Positions 40,901-45,317 of a stretch of DNA of 45,317 bases are shown piece by piece. The position numbers and the translations under genes are program-made. A model generated the notes under the pieces. The model ran no database searches and was not told the DNA's origin. It saw only the letters and a list, made by a program, of their open reading frames with translations. Numbering within the stretch: the stretch's first letter is position 1; every line of letters starts with the position of its first letter. Origin of the DNA: a virus; IMG/VR virus record IMGVR_UViG_3300021976_000031, positions 1 to 45,317 of that record; one strand, written 5' to 3'.

Positions 40901-42537
40901 TGGACAAGGATGCGCAGGTCTGGACTCCTCCGGTTACGAACGGTCGTTATCCAGACGTCGCCTTATCGGCAAGTCAGGGATATGGAATCTTTGATGTTAA
41001 GGATACCGGATCGGCCGTAACGATCACCTTTGCGGGCAAGACCATCTATCCAGATGTTCCGCCCCCGCCTGTCGGAGCGCACAGCTTCAACGAGCCATCA
41101 GGTGCGGTGGTCGATGACACAGGCAACGGTCACGGCTTCGCCCTGGCCGCAGGACTCAGTCGACCGGCCGGTAAGTTCGGTACTGGATTGACCAGCTCGG
41201 TGTCGACTGTAGATGGACCGCCTGCTGCGTACGGCGAGACGCCTGCTCGTACCCTCATGATGTGGCTCAAGTCCACGGCTACCTTCAATGGTGGAATCTA
41301 CGAGTGGCACGACAACGTCTCAGGTCTGGGACGCTGGGGACTCAAGTGCAACTTCGCCGACATGATCGGATTCGAGGCAACCGACTCCGCTGGCACGGCA
41401 CAGTTCGCCTCGATCCCGCGTCCGACAGATGGCCTCTGGCATCACTACGCCGGGGCCTGGGATGGCACCCTGGTTCGACTGTACAAGGATGGCGTACTGC
41501 AGTCCCCGCAGACCGCTCCAGCACTGACGCTCGCCACCCTGGGAACCAGTCGCACGGGCGGTTGCGCCCAGGTCAGGGTATTTACTGACACTGGCTCGCC
41601 GACACTGATCGACTACTTCCAGGTGCAGGAGGGTGTCGGCAGTGTCACATTGACTCCCCCGGTTGGAATTCTGCCTGGCGACAAGGTCATCATCTGGTCG
41701 TCCAACAAGCTAGCGCCCGCCATTCCAACCGATCCTGAGCCCTGGAACTTCCTCGGCATGGGCGTAGTCGGTGGAGGTGCCGATGGCGTGGGTACTGGCG
41801 CAATGCGGATCGGCGTCTGGGAGAAGGTCATCACCGACCCCCTGGGCGACATCTTGATTGATGTGCCTGGCGCTATCAACGTCATGGGCAGTGGCGTGGT
41901 CTACCGCCCACCGACAGGCGTTGCCTGGCAGCCTTCGCTACTACTGTTCGGGTCGGACGTTACAGCTGGAACTAGCTTCTCGGCTCAGGTGTCCGCTGTC
42001 GGTGGGTATGCAGTAGGAGACTACTGTCTGTCGATCGGCGTCCTGGACGACACCGATCCCCTGCTCGGTCGCGGCGTTCAGATGCCTGGAGTATCCGGCT
42101 TTGGATCGCCCATCAATTCGTCAGGCTCCACCATCGGCAACCACATGTTCATGTTCACCGACCACCTGCAGGTAACGGCGCAGGCACTATCGGGCGGCAT
42201 TGCAGCGGATGCCGATGTCATCAGGATTTTCAGTAACCTGTCGGCAGGTCAGACGATCGATGACGTTCGAGTCTACGATCTAGCACTGGACACGAACACG
42301 ATTCAGACCCTGATGAACACTCCCGGCGCAACTTCACCTGCACCCGCCATGGCTCCGAGGGTCGCGATGGGATACAGCTGGAGCACTCTAGCTGGAGCGA
42401 CAATCAGGGTTGCTGACGGAGTAGGTGGAACCGTTGCAGCCACCCTGAAGGGGGTCCTGGATGCGGACGGCACAACTATTCTGCCAGCAACCCTGAAGGG
42501 CTGGTGGGACGGCTCAGTTATTCAGCCGCTGGCGTAG
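37996..42537 (+). CDS. Large tail fibre with PhoD-like phosphatase and LamG-like domains
   Basis: A 1513-residue protein overlapping the previous stop. In order: LamG-like beta domain (about 1-210); carbohydrate-binding-like domain (about 215-395); Fn3-like domain starting SLLMMMGGNQSSTGFTV, interrupted at about 457-671 and resuming GWCKPVITGLTAGTQYYYRI; PhoD-like metallophosphatase region (about 716-1010: VTTSCAN, FLHNGDFHY, DHRRYSS, HENKWVGAP, YIHGDSHSF); LamG-like domain (about 1028-1200) interrupted to about 1410 and resuming TIDDVRVYDLALDTNTIQTL; then a short C-terminus. The usual DDH motif of PhoD is replaced by YYGNSDVDG, so activity is doubtful. It probably binds, and may trim, host surface phosphate polymers. 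The gene overlaps the 3' end of a convergent gene by 20 bases. Confidence 0.8.
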   Translation: MSVTRTFDFNAGADATITASGIVNGVTGTPAYAVAALRHGVRGMYTGAAATTSDFIRWPRAVADTHSVSFYWQPLSISSSATAIWRAADSTNAVIGALRYRQSDNKWDIGNANQTVNFLSTGTFTLGHWYRINIRCNFADILNPVFTVDIYDPDETDISQTPYTSFGGVIPTVLTYDRDLLGRIGTSTGTRDCYFDTLKVADNFLELIQAEVPIPTFTPFDTVVSTGDNDGSWNKVGTFSKTGSSLLIGDPSPSDYDRSTYVRIEGVPYTRGSTINEAHLTMTGLGLDTPAPDPVRIYGILAPNPDVPANNTDIRSRTRTLAYVDWSHTVNADSTPYNTPDMKTIVQELVNQTAWNPGNAMMFTLEDTVNGDVDGALSFYSYNNTPAKAPAFHSQYTPAAPDTTPSLLMMMGGNQSSTGFTVSCKSLRATTAAIEVSASADMSSPTTGSTVTPSVPTITASWVAAGYAILASGLSQIIDVTAAPEGDWMYAFVVLDTNQTAVTLPGWTLRKEGDESTFTHYAVFRRKKLPTDTTFTVTWPTSAKGEIGLIAYSGLDAVTPDELVATNLHTAGTGYATPTLTPNNTTRWAAAFTWSRTSTSGNKAISWTPDAGMTERLDLNNSASPSTSPWTGIQIADTNGAVTLAAHTYTAVQAFTETHGGSVMLFLIPDSRGWCKPVITGLTAGTQYYYRIKLDGVRQTNLEGEIQTMPTPGVATNFTFVTTSCANTNSNHRIFDSIRTAQGAYGKPLFFLHNGDFHYIYSGGGSAPNLGPVRRQEFENVLSNSPRQHELYRKLAFYYGNSDVDGCGSNCDGTYPGWPAFGAAYRTVFPHPTLPDSGGSAVYFSFPVGRCLIIRTDHRRYSSAKAATDDASKTNLGAEQEAWLVGQLTDPTYPIKIWIHENKWVGAPVTDGNTDNWQTYSTIRQRIADVITSNAVKVYYIHGDSHSFAADNGNYNPYGGFPYVVSAPMDKDAQVWTPPVTNGRYPDVALSASQGYGIFDVKDTGSAVTITFAGKTIYPDVPPPPVGAHSFNEPSGAVVDDTGNGHGFALAAGLSRPAGKFGTGLTSSVSTVDGPPAAYGETPARTLMMWLKSTATFNGGIYEWHDNVSGLGRWGLKCNFADMIGFEATDSAGTAQFASIPRPTDGLWHHYAGAWDGTLVRLYKDGVLQSPQTAPALTLATLGTSRTGGCAQVRVFTDTGSPTLIDYFQVQEGVGSVTLTPPVGILPGDKVIIWSSNKLAPAIPTDPEPWNFLGMGVVGGGADGVGTGAMRIGVWEKVITDPLGDILIDVPGAINVMGSGVVYRPPTGVAWQPSLLLFGSDVTAGTSFSAQVSAVGGYAVGDYCLSIGVLDDTDPLLGRGVQMPGVSGFGSPINSSGSTIGNHMFMFTDHLQVTAQALSGGIAADADVIRIFSNLSAGQTIDDVRVYDLALDTNTIQTLMNTPGATSPAPAMAPRVAMGYSWSTLAGATIRVADGVGGTVAATLKGVLDADGTTILPATLKGWWDGSVIQPLA

Positions 42538-43144
42538 TCAAGGGCGGCGTGACCTCGCCGATGGCGCCTGGGTCCTGCATGAGGCCAACCCAGAGGACGA
42601 ACTTGTCCCCCTGGCGCTCGCACTTGGCCATGATGTTCTCGCCGTTTCGTACGCCGAAGACGTTCGTCTTGCCCTTGCGCCAGGTGTTGACCTTGGTCAC
42701 GTACGACTGTGCAGAGTTGCGGTTTGTGTACTCCATCACTGGGTAGTACAGGCCCCACCAGCCGTTCTCTCGTGCGTTGTTCAGGAAGTCCCTGATGGAG
42801 ACGATGGCGGGCGAGACTCCCGCCATGCCGACTGGCGTCGGCGCGAAGTCGTCCTCCTTCCGCGGAGTGGCCTTCGACCAGTCAACGATCGTGGGCGGCG
42901 TGTAGGTGCGCTGGGACTTCTTCTTGGGCTCCTCGGCGGTCGCCGGAACGCCAGGCTCGATCTCGTTGGAGGCCGTGTCCGGGCTGGCCTCAGGGAGAGC
43001 CGCCCCTCCGACCACGAAGTCGGGGTCTTCGAAGGGGCTGTCCTGGTTGCTGGCGAGTCCGGCCAGGTCATCGTCTCCCAGGTCGTCCAGCCCTGTGAAC
43101 ATCGGGCCAGTCGGGGGCATCGGGACAGAAGGGGGCGTGGTCAT
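42518..43144 (-). CDS. Unknown protein with disordered N-terminal half
   Basis: A 208-residue protein. The ATG at 43144 is chosen because AAGGAG lies upstream; a start at 43225 would fall inside the neighbouring gene. The N-terminal 110 residues are Pro/Asp/Glu-rich. The C-terminal 90 look folded and contain NARENGWWGLYYPVMEYTNR and a basic segment with FGVRNGENIMAKCERQGDKF. No family was recognised. Its end overlaps the end of the large tail fibre gene. Confidence 0.7.
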   Translation of the reverse strand: MTTPPSVPMPPTGPMFTGLDDLGDDDLAGLASNQDSPFEDPDFVVGGAALPEASPDTASNEIEPGVPATAEEPKKKSQRTYTPPTIVDWSKATPRKEDDFAPTPVGMAGVSPAIVSIRDFLNNARENGWWGLYYPVMEYTNRNSAQSYVTKVNTWRKGKTNVFGVRNGENIMAKCERQGDKFVLWVGLMQDPGAIGEVTPPLTTPAAE

Positions 43145-43145
43145 T

Positions 43146-43433
43146 TCAGATTTCTCCTTCGGGAAGGGGCTCGACCTTGACGTCGTACGAGCCTTCGTGT
43201 TCTTCGAGCAAGCCACTGAGGTCACTGGGGTTGTCGGAGAAGGATTCGGTGAGGTACTCGGCCATCTCTTCAGCCCTGGACTTCAGGCCAGGCAGCTCAC
43301 TTGCGAAGTACTCTGGCCCTTCCTTCCAGGTGAGGGTCAGGGTCAACTTGAGGTCTTCACCCTCGTCCACTTCGTCATCGGCATCGATCACCTCAGTGAC
43401 ATCTTCTACCGTTACTTCATCTTCATCTGCCAT
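43146..43433 (-). CDS. Small acidic protein
   Basis: A 95-residue, very acidic protein (DEDEVTVEDVTEVIDADDEV start). It has a folded-looking middle LKLTLTLTWKEGPEYFASEL and a helix KSRAEEMAEYLTESF. The stop lies 1 base before the next gene's ATG at 43144. A DNA-mimic or adaptor role is possible from charge alone; no family was recognised. Confidence 0.7.
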   Translation of the reverse strand: MADEDEVTVEDVTEVIDADDEVDEGEDLKLTLTLTWKEGPEYFASELPGLKSRAEEMAEYLTESFSDNPSDLSGLLEEHEGSYDVKVEPLPEGEI

Positions 43434-43478
43434 TGCTCATCTCCAGAATCTCAAGACGCCTTCTGAGGGGCGTCGTTC

Positions 43479-43790
43479 TCACGTAGTAGCGGTACAGGGT
43501 GAAGTCGAGGGCGAAGAATTGTCCAGCCAGATCAGATGGCTCGCGTCTCCATGGCCGTGAATCTTCATAACTTCCTCGATGTCCGACCAGACTGTAGTAG
43601 TTGCGATCCCCAGTGGGCTGTTCGCCCACCTTGTGGCTACTGAGCCGTCCGGATACTCGATGCCAGACATCACCCAGCCAGTGCCAGACTGACCGGTGAT
43701 ATCCCTTATCCGCCAGACGCCGAAGCGCCGACCTGCGATGCTTGCTGCGTCTAATGCGTCGAGGTCTGGCGGTTGATCTTCCTGTTCCAT
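43479..43790 (-). CDS. Small unknown protein after the methyltransferase
   Basis: A 103-residue protein. The ATG at 43790 has GGGGA just upstream; GTG at 43805 would add 5 residues and overlap the methyltransferase start region differently. The core reads FGVWRIRDITGQSG, GIEYPDGSVATRW and TTVWSDIEEVMKIHGH, suggesting one compact alpha/beta domain of a type I recall in actinophages. The competing frame at 43423-43809 is very Arg-rich and is rejected. Confidence 0.65.
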   Translation of the reverse strand: MEQEDQPPDLDALDAASIAGRRFGVWRIRDITGQSGTGWVMSGIEYPDGSVATRWANSPLGIATTTVWSDIEEVMKIHGHGDASHLIWLDNSSPSTSPCTATT

Positions 43791-43808
43791 TGTTCCCCAG
43801 TTCACTCA

Positions 43809-44531
43809 TCAGAAGAGTCCTGATTCGGCGTTGTCCAGCTTCGCCTTGGCCCGTTTGTAGTTCTCCTCGTCATACTCAATCGAAATGCCCGAGCGACCAG
43901 TCTCGCGGCAAGCGCGAGCAAGGCTACCGGATCCTCCGAAGGGGTCAACGACAAGATCGCCTGGATGGGTTGAGTGCTTGATAAGTTGGGCAAGGAGATC
44001 GGTGGGTTTTTCATGTGGGTGAGTAAGATCCCCTGGCCTAAGCTGAGGGACATGAAGCACGTTGTTTCGACGGGCAGCGGTACCTCGATATCCCCCTCGC
44101 TTGTAGTACAGTACAAACTCACATCCCATTCCCCATGATTCGAGGTCGCCCATACCTGGACCGTCTTTTTCCCAGACAAGGATTGCCTTCCGTTTGAACC
44201 CCATCGGCTCAAAAAGATTTCGAGTAAAGTGAAGCCACTCCTCGAGAACCTGATGAGCAGTGAACACGTAGATGTCTGACTCGTCATGCATGCCCCACAT
44301 CAGAGTCTCCATGACTTCAGCAAAGACAGCCATGGCAATCTCGGGCGACTCGTCGTTGGCGATCTTCCGAGCGTTCTTCTTGCCCTCGGCGGTCACTGCC
44401 ATGTTCGACTGATTGTCAACGCCGAACGGCGGGTCAGTGATGACCGAGCGAACGTTCTGCTTGCGCTTGAAGATCTCGCATACCTCGCGAGAGTCGCCCT
44501 GCCAGACATCCTGGATTACTCGCATGTTCAC
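43809..44531 (-). CDS. DNA methyltransferase (N6-adenine/N4-cytosine, beta class)
   Basis: A 240-residue enzyme. The catalytic motif DPPF (33-36) precedes the SAM-binding motif DPFGGSG (196-202), the order of beta-class amino-methyltransferases such as CcrM-type enzymes. HPHEKP (171-176) is the conserved segment before motif I. GTG at 44531 has AGGAG 5 bases upstream. No restriction endonuclease is encoded nearby, so it is probably an orphan enzyme that protects phage DNA or regulates expression. Confidence 0.88.
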   Translation of the reverse strand: MNMRVIQDVWQGDSREVCEIFKRKQNVRSVITDPPFGVDNQSNMAVTAEGKKNARKIANDESPEIAMAVFAEVMETLMWGMHDESDIYVFTAHQVLEEWLHFTRNLFEPMGFKRKAILVWEKDGPGMGDLESWGMGCEFVLYYKRGGYRGTAARRNNVLHVPQLRPGDLTHPHEKPTDLLAQLIKHSTHPGDLVVDPFGGSGSLARACRETGRSGISIEYDEENYKRAKAKLDNAESGLF

Positions 44532-44539
44532 GCAGGCTC

Positions 44540-44902
44540 CTAGAAGGAAAGGTTGTCGTCATCAGGGTCGGGAAGTACAGGGACTGTCACCACGCGCCCA
44601 TCGTGGTCAAGGTCTAACAGAGGCATCTCGGGAGGAGCTACCGGTACCGGCGGACCCATCTCGCGGCCCTGCGCTAGGTCGCAGGTGTGGTTCGTGTCCT
44701 TGTGGCAGGACGGGCACGTGACGATCCAGGTAGCGTGCCCGTGCTCGAGAACAGTCACCGCGTCGGGACTCATCTCGATCTGGATCACCGGCTGCTGGTT
44801 GGCTTCGAGCTCGACGGCGACGAGACTGACATTCTTGAGTGTGATGCCGTCGACTTCGAGGTGCGGCCGACCCTCAACCCAGGTGAGTGTCAGAAGTGGC
44901 AC
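44540..44902 (-). CDS. Unknown protein with a possible zinc site
   Basis: A 120-residue protein between the RusA-like and methyltransferase genes. The first half is beta-rich (LLTLTWVEGRPHLEVDGITL). The middle has CPSCHKDTNHTC, a potential zinc ligand set. The end is Pro/Asp-rich. The GTG start overlaps the upstream gene by 29 bases, so a slightly later start is possible. No family was recognised. Confidence 0.65.
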   Translation of the reverse strand: MPLLTLTWVEGRPHLEVDGITLKNVSLVAVELEANQQPVIQIEMSPDAVTVLEHGHATWIVTCPSCHKDTNHTCDLAQGREMGPPVPVAPPEMPLLDLDHDGRVVTVPVLPDPDDDNLSF

Positions 44903-45317
44903 GGTCCACCAGCTCCCAGATTTCCTTGGGGATCTCGTTCGGGTTGAACCCGAGGTACTCTTCGAGCTTGACGACGATCACCGGGTGAGTGATGTCGATG
45001 TCTTGCGACACCATGACCGACCGGACTTCCAGGTTGTCCTTGTCGTTGTGATACAGGTACCCCTGGAACGCGTCCTCGATGGCCTTGAGGGCGTTCGTCG
45101 CGTCGATCTCGTGCTTGCGAGCCGTCCGCGCCTGCGGGGTGATGTACTCGGCGCGCTGCCGCCAGAAGTAACAGGTCAGCTTGAGCTTGGTCCCCTTCTC
45201 GAACCACAACTCCTTCTCGGGAGATCCGATCTCCTCCCGGATCGCAGCCTGGTACGCCTTCAGCTGAGCGTTCGGTCCGACGGCTGCACGCATGCCTCCC
45301 TTGCGGATCACGTACGC
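44874..45317 (-). CDS. RusA-like Holliday junction resolvase (partial at window edge)
   Basis: The frame is open to the last base of the window, reading AYVIRKGGMRAAVG at the edge. At least 147 residues are present and the true start is probably outside. RusA-type features are the segment before the YQAAIREEI helix, then ATNALKAIEDAFQGYLYHND, the DATN-ALKAIEDAF pattern with acidic catalytic residues near D-N-L-E-V, followed by a C-terminal helix. RusA cuts four-way DNA junctions during replication or recombination and would complement the RecB-type nuclease in this phage. Confidence 0.75.
   Translation of the reverse strand, partial: AYVIRKGGMRAAVGPNAQLKAYQAAIREEIGSPEKELWFEKGTKLKLTCYFWRQRAEYITPQARTARKHEIDATNALKAIEDAFQGYLYHNDKDNLEVRSVMVSQDIDITHPVIVVKLEEYLGFNPNEIPKEIWELVDRATSDTHLG

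Noticed and set aside
43423-43809. 128-codon leftward frame overlapping 43479-43790
   Set aside because: Arg-rich shadow; the alternative frame has an ordered protein and a ribosome site.

Overview
The window is part of the genome of a tailed double-stranded DNA phage with siphovirus architecture. Its host is most likely an actinobacterium. The basis for that is a phage-encoded WhiB-family Fe-S regulator, frequent GTG starts, moderately high GC with G/C-ending codons, and head and tail genes of the type seen in actinophages. No rRNA, tRNA, CRISPR array, integrase or recognisable immunity repressor was found. The right edge cuts a RusA-like gene, so the window is a slice of a larger genome.

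Layout, left to right. (1) 1-1336 is a gene-free, AT-richer control region. It holds an iteron-like array of 15-bp inverted repeats (GTTGC-N5-GCAAC), a 64-bp tandem duplication carrying a perfect palindrome, a third copy of that palindrome, an A+T tract and the terminator of the leftward operon. It looks like a replication origin or partition/regulatory locus. (2) 1337-4975 is a leftward replication operon: a stand-alone archaeo-eukaryotic-type primase, a small Cys/His protein, a zinc-finger plus P-loop helicase-like protein, and a 165-residue unknown. (3) 4976-5204 is a divergent promoter region with a palindrome between two opposed -35 boxes. (4) 5205-18536 is the rightward DNA-packaging, head and connector module: small-terminase-like protein, large terminase, portal, protease/scaffold, decoration protein, major capsid, head completion, tail completion, tail terminator, tail tube and frameshifted tail assembly chaperones. 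(5) 18883-31284 is the tail module: a 2076-residue tape measure carrying an NlpC/P60-like peptidase, then three minor tail/baseplate proteins. (6) 31357-34346 is the lysis region: CHAP-type endolysin, two-TM holin, two further membrane proteins and a membrane-anchored collagen-like protein. (7) 34399-36846 is a leftward block: tiny metal-binding peptides, a DUF4406 protein, a Cas4/RecB-type nuclease, WhiB and a disordered protein. (8) 36963-42537 is a second rightward tail block ending in a 1513-residue fibre with a PhoD-like phosphatase region and LamG-like domains. (9) 42518-45317 is a second leftward block with small acidic proteins, a DNA methyltransferase and a RusA-like resolvase.

The most distinctive features are the iteron/palindrome control region and the domain-inside-domain construction of the tail proteins. 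At least four sites in three tail genes show one fold interrupted by a roughly 200-residue foreign domain and then resumed. In the 1513-residue fibre the two inserts resemble each other although they sit in different host folds. Other points worth a look are the lysis region with its collagen-stalk membrane protein and a promoter whose -35 box lies in the loop of a terminator hairpin. All functional names come from reading the sequence; no database search was run.
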